DNA of 64,000 bases. Origin: Setoptus koraiensis. Lineage: Eukaryota > Arthropoda. The stretch covers positions 1,488,001 to 1,552,000 of the forward strand of contig CM106586.1 of NCBI GenBank assembly GCA_048013815.1, in the 5' to 3' direction. This document shows, in pieces, positions 35,229 through 47,431 of this stretch (positions are counted from its first letter, which is position 1; each line of letters starts with the position of its first letter). The notes beneath the pieces were generated by a model, which worked only from the letters and a program-made list of their open reading frames with translations, was not told the origin of the DNA and did not search any database. The translations under genes and the position numbers were made by a program.

Positions 35229-35774
35229 CTAGAAAGACTCAATCAGTCTAGCAGCCAAATTTTTCATAGTGCCGTGAACTTTGCCGGGCGCTGCGCCAAG
35301 AATTAAGTTGCATATTGCTGTTCTTGCCGCTCTAATATTTTGGTAGGATCCTAGAATGTGAATATGGTGATCTGCGAGAACTATACGAGTTTTTGTGACG
35401 TTCTCTATTGTATACTTAGTGCGCCCATTCTTGCCGGCTATCCTACCAATGGCTCTGGAAAGATGTTCTCCTTTTAAGGGTTTTACGTCGGTAACTTGAA
35501 ATGATTCTAAAAATAGCTGATCGAGTCTGATCAAGGCGATGGCGTCATCAATTTCGAATCCTAAAATAAAAGCTTTAACAAAATCTACCGCCTTCTGAAG
35601 GACTGCGATATCCTCAGTTTTTGGAGAGGCTCTGATTTCTACTGTTTTAGCTCGACCATTGTATCTAATTTGCAATTTTAAGTTTTCCACTATTGGTGAG
35701 AAAATCTTCAACCAGTTGTGTTTCAAAGGTGTCAGCCTATTGTTGGGAACACGTATTTTGCGAACGCCCTCCAT
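35229..35774 (-). CDS. PNO1: PNO1 (Dim2), KH-domain 40S ribosome assembly factor
   Basis: A single-exon protein of 181 residues. PNO1 binds the 3' end of 18S rRNA and holds the NOB1 nuclease inactive in pre-40S particles. Near-invariant stretches are [59 protein letters not shown] (KH GxxG-type loop), [15 protein letters not shown] and [11 protein letters not shown]. Human PNO1 is 252 residues. The difference is the variable N-terminal tail, which is missing here, since the protein starts only three residues before the conserved core. The AATAAA for this gene (35181-35176, minus) falls inside the last FAR exon, so the two transcripts overlap. Head to head with MRPL39, about 390 bases apart. 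Confidence 0.95.
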   Translation of the reverse strand: MEGVRKIRVPNNRLTPLKHNWLKIFSPIVENLKLQIRYNGRAKTVEIRASPKTEDIAVLQKAVDFVKAFILGFEIDDAIALIRLDQLFLESFQVTDVKPLKGEHLSRAIGRIAGKNGRTKYTIENVTKTRIVLADHHIHILGSYQNIRAARTAICNLILGAAPGKVHGTMKNLAARLIESF

Positions 35775-36166
35775 GATGAAGGTGTGTTTCAATATCGAAT
35801 ATTATTACCTGTTGACAGTCGGATGGGTGGTATTCTAATTTATCACACTGGAAAGATGTCGATAGATGATTTATTTGAGGTCAGTAATTGATTTTATTTT
35901 CAATAAAGTAATAATACTGACCACTTAAATACCACTACAAATGCTTCCAACATGCATGTCATGCAACAAAAATGTGCTCGCTGAAAGCATTCTCACTATC
36001 AAACAGATGGCGAGTTGAGCGCAATATCCAAAATTTTTTCTTTTATCACGTGTTCTTCTAATGCGGCATGACATCGAAATAAAACATCTAAAGATTATTT
36101 TGTTGTCTATCACATCATTCGGAGCCCCCTTTTCTGATTCATCCATGTTGGAGGCCGCTTAACACA

Positions 36167-37366
36167 ATGGTTCGCCTAACAATTTCCAATTTAGTTCAGA
36201 TCAAAATAAAGAAAACATGTTACAATAAACGTGGACCTTATCACAATCACAGAGTTCCATTGGAATACAGGCATTTTCAGAAACGTATTGATCCGGCCGA
36301 AATAGTGCAACGATACTCGGAAAAGGAAGATGGCGCAATTGCGGGTAATCGAACCTTTTTGCAGACCCTACCAGATATGACAGCAGATGATATAAAAAAG
36401 AATAAAATATTCCAAGATGAATTGGACAGACAGCGATCTTATTTTGCTCGCTTAGAGAAAATAAAGATTGTTGTAGATTCTGAGCCTGGGAAAAACAAGG
36501 TTCTCATGATGAACAAAAATCTTTCAACACCATTAGACTGTGCTAGACACATAAATGAATTGCTTGTTTCACGGACGGCCGTAGCAGAGCTACTGCCCCT
36601 AGAAGAAGAAGAAGAAGCAGAAGCAGAAACAAAAGAAACTGATTCAAAAGTAAACAATAGATCTATTTTCTGGGATATGAATCGACCGTTAACCGGATCA
36701 CACAAAATAAGATTCAGACATTTTGTTGAGGATGATGTTGAGGAGGTGAACAAAGCCTATTGGAGATCATGCAGCTTCTTATTAGGTATAGCAATTCGTC
36801 GTGCCTTTAAAGATGGTGTAAAAGTTATGCTCCACTCCTGGCCTCGACCAGATATAAGAAGTGGCTCATTCGTCTATGATGTCGCTATGAATCTGGATAA
36901 AATATGGAAACCCACTGATCAGGAATTGAGGGCCTTCTCAAAATTGTTATGGGACATTTGCGAGGGCTGTCACAAATTTGAGCGATTGACCACAAGTCCC
37001 GACACTGCCATGTTGATGTTTCAAGATAACAATTTTAAATTACAACAAATTCAAGATATTTCTAAAAAGAATGAACAAAAGCACGGTTCTAAAAAGATAG
37101 ACCTCTACCGTTGTGCCGGTTATATTGATATAAGCGTTGGGCCGATGATAAGTCATACGGGTCTCGTGGGAAGGATCTCGCTGGCCTCAATACACCAATT
37201 AGATCATCATATAGGCGTGGGCGAGCCCGACGCTACAGGAATGTTCTATAGGTACCAAGGCGTATCGGTTCCCAGTGAATTACGGCTTAATTCGTTTGTA
37301 TATCAGAATATCATATTGAACAAAGCAAAAAAATTGAACCATATTCATGAGAATAGGGTTTACTAA
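36167..37366 (+). CDS. MRPL39: Mitochondrial ribosomal protein mL39
   Basis: A single exon of 399 residues. mL39 is a large-subunit mitoribosome protein derived from threonyl-tRNA synthetase, without catalytic activity. Seen: an N-terminal basic segment as expected for mitochondrial import, a TGS-like region around 110-140 (PLDCARHINELLVSRTAVAEL), an acidic insert (LLPLEEEEEAEAETKE), the synthetase-like core with FWDMNRPLTGSHKIRFRHF, and a C-terminal DISVGPMISHTGLVGRISL block. Longer than human MRPL39 (338), mostly through inserts. The ATG at 36167 is the first in frame and fits. Confidence 0.88.
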   Translation: MVRLTISNLVQIKIKKTCYNKRGPYHNHRVPLEYRHFQKRIDPAEIVQRYSEKEDGAIAGNRTFLQTLPDMTADDIKKNKIFQDELDRQRSYFARLEKIKIVVDSEPGKNKVLMMNKNLSTPLDCARHINELLVSRTAVAELLPLEEEEEAEAETKETDSKVNNRSIFWDMNRPLTGSHKIRFRHFVEDDVEEVNKAYWRSCSFLLGIAIRRAFKDGVKVMLHSWPRPDIRSGSFVYDVAMNLDKIWKPTDQELRAFSKLLWDICEGCHKFERLTTSPDTAMLMFQDNNFKLQQIQDISKKNEQKHGSKKIDLYRCAGYIDISVGPMISHTGLVGRISLASIHQLDHHIGVGEPDATGMFYRYQGVSVPSELRLNSFVYQNIILNKAKKLNHIHENRVY

Positions 37367-39383
<2,017 letters not shown>

Positions 39384-42131
39384 ATGATACCAGCTAAACC
39401 ATCAGCTGATTCTTACAGTCAGCCATCATCTGATTTATCACTAGATGAGGAACGGGAGGCTATTAGACGCGAAACCGAAAAAGCTGCCTTAAATCAATTG
39501 GAGAGGGCCAGACTAAAGCCTGTTGCTTTCGCAGCACGATCTAATATAAACTATGATGCCAATATTGATGATGATAGCCCTGTCCATGGTTGCGCGATCT
39601 CATTCAATGCTAAAGATTTCTTACACATTAAAGAGAAATATAACAACGACTGGTGGATTGGCCGTCTAGTTAAAGAAGGATGTGATATTGGTTTTATACC
39701 TTCGCCCATCAAATTAGAGAATTTGCGCCTCCAACAAGCACAAACTGGTAAATCAAATGGATTAGATGATGACGATAGTGATGCTGGTAGACGTGCCACT
39801 AAATCTGCTGTTAGCTTAAGTGTTAGTGGTAAAGATAAGAGAAAATTTTTCAAAAGACTCGAACATCTACCACCCTACGATGTTGTGCCTTCAATAAGAC
39901 CAGTGATATTGATTGGACCATCTTTGAAAGGTTTTGAAGTTACGGATATGATGCAAAAAGCTATTTTCGATTTTATGAAACATCGCTTTGAGGGTCGTAT
40001 CATTATTACAAGAGTTACAGCTGATATAAGTTTAGCTAAAAGAGCTGAACAAAACAATCCAATAGGTGGAAAACGTCCTTTAATTGAACGATCAGAGAGT
40101 CGTTCTGCTTCTAATTTAACAGAGGTTCAAGCAGAAATTGAACGTATATTTGAGTTGGCGCGCACAATGCAATTAGTTGTTTTAGATTGTGACACTATTA
40201 ATCATCCATCTCAAATGGCTAAAACATCATTGGCACCTATTATGGTCTATCTAAAGGTAGCCTCACCAAAAGTGTTACAAAGATTGATTAAATCAAGAGG
40301 TAAAACACAAATTCGCAATATAAGTGTTCAAATGTCGTCAGCCGAAAGACTTATACAATCAAATGAAGATTTTGACGTTGTTTTAGATGAGAATCAATTA
40401 GAAGAGGCTTGCGAGCATCTTGCCGAATATCTAGAAAGTTATTGGAAGGCGATACACCCCCCAGGTAGATCCAATTTGATGGCGTCCGCATCATCGTCGT
40501 CTCATCAACAAATGCCTCCATCATCGCCACCAATGATTCGTGCAGCATCTCCTCATCACACTCCAACATTGGCCGCCTTGCATCATCAAAATTCTCAAGT
40601 TCCAATGCAACAGCACCACCATTCATCATCTTCACCACCACCGCCACAAATTCGCCATCATAATCAACAACAGCATCAGCAGCAACAGCACACACACCAT
40701 CCACCGACTCATCATCAATTACCGCCAGCATTAGCATCATCGTCCCATCAGCAACAGCATCAAGATAGCTATCACTATCATGATGTTCATCCAACATCGG
40801 AACCATTGCCATTAGTGTCGGAATATCAACAACAGCCGTTGCCAAGTACATCATCTTTTGGACAAAATCAACAACTCCGTCACCAGCATAGAATTGCTCC
40901 ACAACCGCCACATTCGTCATTATTATTATATCAGCAACATGGTCAGCCTCCATCGCCCCCTCTAGGTCAAGGTGTTTACCATCATCAACAACAACAACAG
41001 CAACAACAACAACATCGCCAATCACAACAACAAATACAACAATATCAGCAACACCAAATGGGTGCTGGTAGAACACAGCCACGATCTCAAGGCAGTCAAT
41101 TTGTCTCTGGCCCTCCAAAACCTGCCATTGACGAACATCAGTACCGTCAATATACTTCATCACCAGTGAGCGATACTAATGACGCTAGTGCTCAACAACA
41201 AAGACGTTCATCGCCTTTTAGTCAACAGCAACAGCAGCAGCAGATTCATCCACATCCATCTACGGGTCAGCATAGTTTAACATGGCAATATTCTGACGAT
41301 CCATATATTAGAGGCAATATTCTAGGAGGCCAATTAGCAGGTCTTAGATCTAGTAGCATCGTCGGTCCGCCCAACTTCTTCACTCCGCATCATGCACTAG
41401 CAGAAACTAGTCAACAACAGATCAATAGGTCGCAACGCTCTAGCTCTCGTTTAACCCAGACCCCTGCTGACTTAATGCGCAAGGAACCTTCTTATCCTCT
41501 CAATACACAACCTCCGCTCCATCAAGTGCAACCAAGTTTACAAAGGCAACAGAATCTATCTTATGAAGCTTATAATCAACCGAGCGGTAGGATGATTGAT
41601 AGCTCTAGTCCATTATCGCATCCAGATAGTTATGGCAGGCATGGTCCTATGTTGACTAGTCATGTTGCATACCATTCAACACCTTCGGCTTCAACAGATT
41701 CCCATCAAATGTTACCTAGAGGTCAACACTCCTTACCAATGTATCCCAAGACAACATATAGACCAGACACAATAGAACCTATAGAGGATATTGGTCAGCA
41801 TGTGTATACAGGTGGGCCAGGTACTTCTAGAGCATTAATCCCGTCCTCCTATGGTGCAGCTAGTCTAATTGAACAAAGGCAATATCGCACGCAACCGAGT
41901 TCCTGTTTAGAGAGAGAGTTACCGGGCAGGCCAAATTATAGAAAACAGTCCAGCTATGAGGAACCATCTAGACTTGAGAGGAATTTGCACGAACCGTGGC
42001 GCCCATCTAGTACAACAGGATACTCAAGAACATCTGGAGCGACTGCCGCACCGTCACAATATCCATCACTTATGGGTCTCGATACTCACCGTCAACAGTC
42101 CCGCAACCAATGGCAGCATTACAACAGATAG
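39384..42131 (+). CDS. CACNB: Voltage-gated calcium channel beta subunit with long Gln/His/Ser-rich tail
   Basis: A frame of 915 residues. The beta subunit binds the alpha-1 pore subunit of L/N/P-type calcium channels on the cytoplasmic side and controls trafficking and gating. Seen: [17 protein letters not shown], as in insect beta subunits; an SH3 domain (about 45-125; [42 protein letters not shown]); a HOOK segment; and a guanylate-kinase-like domain (about 155-355; [75 protein letters not shown]). From about 370 a 540-residue tail is rich in Gln, His, Pro and Ser with polyQ runs. The true N-terminus probably lies in an upstream exon, since other beta subunits have variable residues before SADS. 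Confidence 0.93.
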   Translation: MIPAKPSADSYSQPSSDLSLDEEREAIRRETEKAALNQLERARLKPVAFAARSNINYDANIDDDSPVHGCAISFNAKDFLHIKEKYNNDWWIGRLVKEGCDIGFIPSPIKLENLRLQQAQTGKSNGLDDDDSDAGRRATKSAVSLSVSGKDKRKFFKRLEHLPPYDVVPSIRPVILIGPSLKGFEVTDMMQKAIFDFMKHRFEGRIIITRVTADISLAKRAEQNNPIGGKRPLIERSESRSASNLTEVQAEIERIFELARTMQLVVLDCDTINHPSQMAKTSLAPIMVYLKVASPKVLQRLIKSRGKTQIRNISVQMSSAERLIQSNEDFDVVLDENQLEEACEHLAEYLESYWKAIHPPGRSNLMASASSSSHQQMPPSSPPMIRAASPHHTPTLAALHHQNSQVPMQQHHHSSSSPPPPQIRHHNQQQHQQQQHTHHPPTHHQLPPALASSSHQQQHQDSYHYHDVHPTSEPLPLVSEYQQQPLPSTSSFGQNQQLRHQHRIAPQPPHSSLLLYQQHGQPPSPPLGQGVYHHQQQQQQQQQHRQSQQQIQQYQQHQMGAGRTQPRSQGSQFVSGPPKPAIDEHQYRQYTSSPVSDTNDASAQQQRRSSPFSQQQQQQQIHPHPSTGQHSLTWQYSDDPYIRGNILGGQLAGLRSSSIVGPPNFFTPHHALAETSQQQINRSQRSSSRLTQTPADLMRKEPSYPLNTQPPLHQVQPSLQRQQNLSYEAYNQPSGRMIDSSSPLSHPDSYGRHGPMLTSHVAYHSTPSASTDSHQMLPRGQHSLPMYPKTTYRPDTIEPIEDIGQHVYTGGPGTSRALIPSSYGAASLIEQRQYRTQPSSCLERELPGRPNYRKQSSYEEPSRLERNLHEPWRPSSTTGYSRTSGATAAPSQYPSLMGLDTHRQQSRNQWQHYNR

Positions 42132-42588
42132 TTTGATCTTGAAGAGACACTATATCATATCATTATAATATTATCATCAGATTATTATACTAGGTTAAAA
42201 TTTGCTTATAGATATTGCACAACAACTTTTACAATAGCTCAAACAGGCACTTACACCTAACATTTAATAGTGCGATTGATATAGTCAAACACTTCAATGA
42301 TTAGAGATGGGTTTAAGCAGCATGAGAAGTAAATTAATTAATTGGGTGCGATAGACGAGTGAGGAATCGAGTATTATCACGTCCCATTTGATTTCATCAA
42401 AACAGAATGCCATTCAACCATGGTTCTATTTATAGTAGGTTGTAAGATTATACGTTATTTATAATAGTCTTATAAACTATCTGATATTGTAATATACACT
42501 GCCTAAATCTCTTTTTCTAAAATAATTTATTTGGCCTGACAGATTGGTATCACAGAAAGTCTTTTATGTCACCATTTTTGTGCACCAT
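42132..42588. other. Convergent 3' regions of CACNB and UXT
   Basis: AT-rich 3' UTR sequence. On the minus strand AATAAA (42531-42526) is a good polyadenylation signal for UXT. Confidence 0.6.
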
Positions 42589-43113
42589 TTACAATTCTTG
42601 AATCTCGCCCAATGCCTCTAAAACAATCTTTATGTATGCCTTAATATTAGCCGCTCTTTCCTGGTGTTCGGTTAACTTTTTTTGGAGTTGTTTCTCTTTG
42701 AAGTCAATCATTTTCTCTGCCTCCGACAATTCCATATGCAAAAAATAGTCTTGCCCGATATTTAAAAAAATTTTACTAGCATCGGGAACATGACATTGCG
42801 CATAGAAGTTGCAGCCCAAATCTGTCTGGAACCTCAAATTCCTCGGCCTAGATTTGATGGCTCTTATAGTTGCTCTTATTTGAAGATATTCAGCTATAAG
42901 TGTACAAATTCTGTCCATCTTTTTGTTTACATCAACTAATTCAACTTTCAATTTGTCGTTGATGAATTCCTCATATCTTACTACCTTCCCTTCGATTTGT
43001 CCTTTAGAGGTTCCAGGCTCTTGAAGTTTGTCTGATTTGGTGGTACAAGCAACATTCTTTTTTATGATGTCCTGCTTCACGTTTACTCTTTCTCGTACAA
43101 AATTGCTCTCCAT
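42589..43113 (-). CDS. UXT: UXT, prefoldin-like alpha-class chaperone subunit
   Basis: A single exon of 174 residues. UXT is a subunit of the R2TP/URI prefoldin-like complex and a transcription cofactor. Seen: an N-terminal helix with VRYEEFINDKL, a coiled-coil segment, the central beta strands with TDLGCNFYAQCHVPDASKIFLNIG and DYFLHMELSEAEKMIDFKE, and a C-terminal helix ending IKIVLEALGEIQEL, closely matching human UXT (157 residues). The ATG at 43113 is the first in frame, and an upstream extension would need a non-ATG start. Divergent from GET1 across 384 bases. Confidence 0.9.
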   Translation of the reverse strand: MESNFVRERVNVKQDIIKKNVACTTKSDKLQEPGTSKGQIEGKVVRYEEFINDKLKVELVDVNKKMDRICTLIAEYLQIRATIRAIKSRPRNLRFQTDLGCNFYAQCHVPDASKIFLNIGQDYFLHMELSEAEKMIDFKEKQLQKKLTEHQERAANIKAYIKIVLEALGEIQEL

Positions 43114-43497
43114 GATAACCAATAAATCAAAGGTCCATGCAAGCGTGGATGATATGAAATACAATCTAAAACTCCCAAAATATAGCCAATATTTTCAAGT
43201 GTCTCATCAAATCACATGGCATGCTCTGCTAATGTTATTCACTGAAGAATGTTGCGCACTTTATCAGCTGTTTTCCAGACTGGCCTGCAGCGGGTCACTG
43301 TTGATTGCAAGTTGCAACCAACCCGAATCGATATCAAATCAATCTCGAGGCGACAATCATAAAAAATCTTGTATCCTCATTAGGTGTAGGCTTCCCGAAC
43401 CATTTTTTTCATCCTTATATTAGGACAAATGAGATAAACAGTACAGGTATATTTGGAGAAAGTATTTAGATCTCTCAGAACTCATCAAGGAATCGAA

Positions 43498-43995
43498 ATG
43501 TTCTCAGGATCTGATATTGTCAATCAGCTATACTCCCTTATCTACTCACCTTTCTCATGGAGGTTAATACTTATAACTTTCCTCGTTATCGTTGTACCAA
43601 GAATTGCAAGATTGGTAAGTTCTAATTATAATATCTACTGATACTATTGTATTGATCTTAGATTTTCTCCGCTATAACTGCCTATGACTTCTTCGATTGT
43701 CCAGGTCATTCCGCTGCTAATATCACTTAGGCATCATAGACAGAAGACGAAATTAGCTGGACAAATACAGGAAATAAAGAACGAACTTTCAGGAATCAGC
43801 CAAGTTGATGAGTTTGCAAAATATTCTCGTGTCCAGAGGAGAATGAGGGTCCTGGTGGATCAGTATACAACAATATCAAGAGACGACGCCAAATTGGGAT
43901 TCGAATATACCTTGATAGCACAAATAGTTATCTACTTGATAGCAGGCCTACTCGGATTGGGCATCGCATATCAATTTGTGCGAATGCTCGTGTAA
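43498..43995 (+). CDS. GET1: GET1/WRB, receptor subunit for tail-anchored protein insertion
   Basis: Two exons (43498-43614 and 43705-43995; 90-base intron, GTAAGT to CCAG) give 135 residues. GET1 (WRB) with CAMLG forms the ER membrane receptor that takes tail-anchored proteins from GET3/TRC40. Seen: a first membrane span (SWRLILITFLVIVVPRIARL), a cytosolic coiled coil with the family signature QIQEIKNELSGISQVDEFAKYSRVQRR (about 61-87), and a second span (IAQIVIYLIAGLLGLGIAYQF). Human WRB has 174 residues and a third span after this point. None is seen here, so either a further exon is missed or the protein is short. Confidence 0.82.
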
Positions 43996-44220
43996 TTAGG
44001 TGATGTAAACTATGTATTTTTACTTCATGTAAAGTGTCTCCAACAACCCTGCCAAGCAAGCTTTTCCGGGAAAATACATTTAAGACAACATCACTGTCTC
44101 AGATAAATGTAGCTATGATGATGGTGAGACACAACATATGATTTTGGTGAGGGTGTTTCCGCATGGATACAAAATTTTACGTCTTGTTTTTGTCTTATTA
44201 AATATAATAGGTCGAGTAAT

Positions 44221-46746
44221 CTAAGAGTTTATTGTGTGACCTTTCAGTTCATAGAACAAATGATTTATAATGAGATAATTGTTAGTCAGTATGTTGATCT
44301 TTACACAACTATTGGCGGTACCAAATCGCATCAACAGGTATCTCTCTTTTGACATTACACACAAGGCCTCAATGTGATCGTCATAGAAATAGTTGCTTGT
44401 ACTTCCTGCTATTCTGTAATAGTTTAGCCATGGAAAGTGCTGAAAGAATTTATCCAAGTCGTCGAAATCTGGTAATATTATCATTGTCTCAATAGAATTC
44501 TGTTGGGCTAATACGGTTTGCCATAAATCGTTGAACTTGATACGGGACGGATGATTGTGTTCGGCACTAACTGGAAATAATAGATCCTCTAGACCTATGT
44601 TGCATGAATAATTATCAATAAATCTAAAAGATTTCGCGTCTTTGTCTGTGAATTCGAAGTTAAAGTGTAATCTGAAAGGATATACAGATATTGGTCGGAA
44701 CATTATTTTAAAAGTTGTATTTTCACCTTTAACCAAAATTGGTAAGTCGGTAGTAAGGCTAATCTTTTTATCCTCGGAGTAAATTTCAACACAGATTGCA
44801 AATATCTTATCACAAATGAAATTGTGCTCTAGATCATCTTTCAATGACATTTCAAAGAGAATTTCCAAGTTAATGTCGGTAGGCGGGAAGCTGACATAAT
44901 TGGTATGGTCGATCCTCTTCAGATGTATTGGACAACTTAGATCTTTCTGTATACTAGCTGTGGAATCTACATCCGTCACCTCATCATCATAGTAGGTAGG
45001 TTGACATGAATCTAATTCTCTTATCTTACAAGTCTCGGAGAATGTGTTGAGAGCTGTATGATAAAATTCAATCCACATAACAGAAGTTTGATCATTAGTA
45101 ATACTCATCAATTGCTCAAACAACTTATTCATTTTGGCTTTCAACAAAGGTGTTATTTCACAACTCCATAGTATCGATGTAAAAAGTGGTAAAAATTCCG
45201 TATAGTTCTTGGGATTAGCAAGTATACAATTTGAAATGAGCGTGAATAATACTAGCATCTTGCTCTCTTCGATGCAAATACTATCCCGATTGATCGCCCA
45301 ATCGAATACTTTGATAAAGCAGTATGAATCCATCTTGGTTGACAACGAGTCGAAATCATTTATCAAATAACTTATAAGACGAGGCGTTAATCGTGGGATG
45401 AGTGTTTGTTGAGCCTCCATGAGGCATAGAGCATGATTGATCAACTTATCTGGTCCCTCTGCGAGTGAAAAGACGATTTCCTCAATCCTCTCCAGAAGTC
45501 CAGGCCTTTCTGTAATGGTGAAACTAAGTATCCGATAGAAAGCATTCACTGCACGAGTACTGGCATTCGTGATTGTTTTGAAGAGACCAGATATCATATA
45601 GAAGATCTCTTCGTCTGAGATTAGACTAGACAAGCAAAGGATGCAATATTTCTTCTCAAAGGTGTCCGGTTTATCTGTCTGTGCGGGTCGCAATTGGCGG
45701 ATTCGTATGAGATCGGTTTTGATATTTTTAATAGAGAGATCGCGTATTAGTTCCAGAGCTAACAACCTAGTGCTGACATCAGTCATGGTTTTGAAGGAAA
45801 TCTCGTGAAGGTTTTCGATTAGTTGCTCCTCACAGCGGCTGGAGAATAATTGAAGTCCGGATTTAACCATCAAAATTATCTGGATATGTACAATATGAAG
45901 TTCTTTTCTACCCGAGAAAGCACTAACGAGTTGTTTTAAAAAAGCAGCACTAAATTTACTTTCAATCATTGGATCTAGGTATTGGGTGCTAAGTAGATGT
46001 TCGGAAACTGATTTTAAAACAGCGTAAACAAAGTGAGGATTGAGTTCTTCGTTGATCATTGACTCCAGAGTATGCATCTCAAAGGCATCTACATTCCCAA
46101 GCATAGCGAATAATGTGGACTGTTTGAATAAATTTTGCTTGGATTTGAATTTTTCTAACTTTGTAACAAGTCCAGTGTGTTCTTGCAACAAATGAAGACA
46201 CTCAATGATGACTGAGTCTGGCTTTTTCCCAACAACTTTAGACCCTGAACTGAGTTGGATGACAGTAGACGTCATAGAGAACTCTAATAGAAGATTGATG
46301 AAGTCTTCTATAGATTCCTGGTTCGAGTCTATGTGCTCATCGAGCGAGCTAAGTAATAGCAATGAAGTTAGACATGCAGCTGTTTTGTGAAAATATAATT
46401 GTCTGTTAACAGATATCTGTTGTTTGTCGCTAGTCGTCCTAATCAAAGAGTTCTTTATAGTTGAATCACGACTTGGAACCTTCAAAAAATTGAATTGATT
46501 TTTGAATATAACCAATAATGGACAGTATACCAATTCGAAGCAGTCATTATGTGTGAGTTTGAGCGCATTCTCCTCTAGATAAGTGAGTAGATGCACTTTA
46601 ATAATAATTGGTATAGTGTCATTGTGTAAATCTCTGAAGATATCTGAGTAAAAATCCAAATTACATTCGCTACCGGATTTGATTTTTTGGAGTAGGCAAT
46701 ACCAATTTTCTAAGTTGCAGGGCCCCAGTAATGCTGATTTGACCAT
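44221..46746 (-). CDS. AP5B1: AP-5 complex subunit beta-1
   Basis: A single exon of 841 residues. AP5B1 is the beta-type large subunit of the AP-5 adaptor complex of late endosomes, which works with SPG11/SPG15 in retrieval to the Golgi. The sequence is an alpha-solenoid of helices for about 600 residues, then an appendage-like beta region (LPILVKGENTTFKIMFRP, PFRLHFNFEF) and the C-terminal CNIGLEDLLFPV ... FNDLWQTVLAQ block that matches the FADLFLPF ... FEELW region of vertebrate AP5B1. The N-terminal pattern (SDIFRDLHNDTIPIIIKVHLLTYL) also fits. Overall identity with vertebrates is low, so the name rests on the pattern over the full length. Confidence 0.72.
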   Translation of the reverse strand: MVKSALLGPCNLENWYCLLQKIKSGSECNLDFYSDIFRDLHNDTIPIIIKVHLLTYLEENALKLTHNDCFELVYCPLLVIFKNQFNFLKVPSRDSTIKNSLIRTTSDKQQISVNRQLYFHKTAACLTSLLLLSSLDEHIDSNQESIEDFINLLLEFSMTSTVIQLSSGSKVVGKKPDSVIIECLHLLQEHTGLVTKLEKFKSKQNLFKQSTLFAMLGNVDAFEMHTLESMINEELNPHFVYAVLKSVSEHLLSTQYLDPMIESKFSAAFLKQLVSAFSGRKELHIVHIQIILMVKSGLQLFSSRCEEQLIENLHEISFKTMTDVSTRLLALELIRDLSIKNIKTDLIRIRQLRPAQTDKPDTFEKKYCILCLSSLISDEEIFYMISGLFKTITNASTRAVNAFYRILSFTITERPGLLERIEEIVFSLAEGPDKLINHALCLMEAQQTLIPRLTPRLISYLINDFDSLSTKMDSYCFIKVFDWAINRDSICIEESKMLVLFTLISNCILANPKNYTEFLPLFTSILWSCEITPLLKAKMNKLFEQLMSITNDQTSVMWIEFYHTALNTFSETCKIRELDSCQPTYYDDEVTDVDSTASIQKDLSCPIHLKRIDHTNYVSFPPTDINLEILFEMSLKDDLEHNFICDKIFAICVEIYSEDKKISLTTDLPILVKGENTTFKIMFRPISVYPFRLHFNFEFTDKDAKSFRFIDNYSCNIGLEDLLFPVSAEHNHPSRIKFNDLWQTVLAQQNSIETMIILPDFDDLDKFFQHFPWLNYYRIAGSTSNYFYDDHIEALCVMSKERYLLMRFGTANSCVKINILTNNYLIINHLFYELKGHTINS

Positions 46747-46958
46747 AATGTCGCCGCAAATGACTAGAAACTGTTGTTGTTTACACCTTCAGTGGTAAAA
46801 TAATCAATTTGACTGATTGATTGGACGGTTGTAGTCAATGAGTACCATCGATGTGTCTTTTTAGCCTGTTGTCGTGTTGAGTTTTAATAATAATAAAAAT
46901 ATAACCATAGTGGTGCAATCATTGAAGATAAAAAGGTAGTTTTATATAATAATACATC

Positions 46959-46963
46959 AAAAA
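46959..46963 (-). terminator. Pol III terminator of the RNase P RNA gene
   Basis: Five T residues on the minus strand, 12 bases beyond the closing P1 strand of the RNA. Confidence 0.8.
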
Positions 46964-47370
46964 GTATTGTCGTACCGTACTCGTGGGCAAAGAGTAGTCT
47001 GAATTAAGTTTACTCCAATGGTGGGAGTGATCGCATATCGAGCTAAGTATGCCTGGATTACAAGCAATATTCTCGGTTGCGAGCTCGTCCCATCCTGGGG
47101 AGAACCTAACAACCAAATCAGATGGTAATTATCTCACCATCTTCATATTTGGACAAACTCGGTTACAGCCAAGGTTTGATTTCTCTTAAGCCCGTGCGGG
47201 TATTTAACCCGACGCCCATCAAGGGACACAGGCGTGTCGGGAAACTAAGGTACCAGAAAGGTTCCTTTCGGCCACAGCACACCACCTTTCTCAGACCTTC
47301 CCAGGGGTGAATTCTAGCAGTCTACTAGTGCTGACCCCTAATGCGAACTTAAGACCATGAGTGCGGTTAA
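46964..47370 (-). ncRNA. RPPH1: RNase P RNA (H1 RNA homologue)
   Basis: This is the catalytic RNA of nuclear RNase P, which removes 5' leaders from pre-tRNA. Seen on the minus strand: GGGAAGGTCTGAGA (47302-47289), the CR-I strand of helix P4, and AATTCAGACTACTCT (47005-46991), the CR-V strand. Both match human H1 RNA in sequence and order. The ends form helix P1: CCGCACTCATGG (47366-47355) pairs with CCACGAGTACGG (46986-46975) at 10 of 12 positions. Several further strong hairpins lie between, for example AAACCTTGGCTGTAACCGAGTTT-type (near 47150-47173) and AGGGGT...ACCCCT (47304-47340). A TATA box and a proximal element sit upstream and a T5 terminator downstream. At about 400 bases it is longer than human H1 (341). 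Confidence 0.94.
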
Positions 47371-47393
47371 TGGGATGTGGGCGTGACTTCATG

Positions 47394-47401
47394 TATATAT
47401 A
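47394..47401 (-). promoter_or_regulatory. TATA box of the RNase P RNA gene
   Basis: TATATATA lies about 25-30 bases upstream of the inferred RNA 5' end, the usual distance in type 3 Pol III promoters. Confidence 0.8.
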
Positions 47402-47408
47402 CTAGTTG

Positions 47409-47431
47409 CATTATGTCGAGTTAAGAAATTA
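47409..47431 (-). promoter_or_regulatory. Proximal sequence element (PSE) of the RNase P RNA gene
   Basis: Minus-strand TAATTTCTTAACT and following bases resemble the insect snRNA PSEA (TAATTCCCAACT type). It sits seven bases upstream of the TATA box, close to the spacing seen in insect U6-type promoters. Confidence 0.6.

Noticed and set aside
40351-41163. 270-codon frame on the minus strand inside the calcium-channel gene
   Set aside because: It is the antisense of the Gln/His-rich repeat. Its Val/Asp/Met-rich composition is an artefact of CAA/CAT/CAC codons on the real strand.
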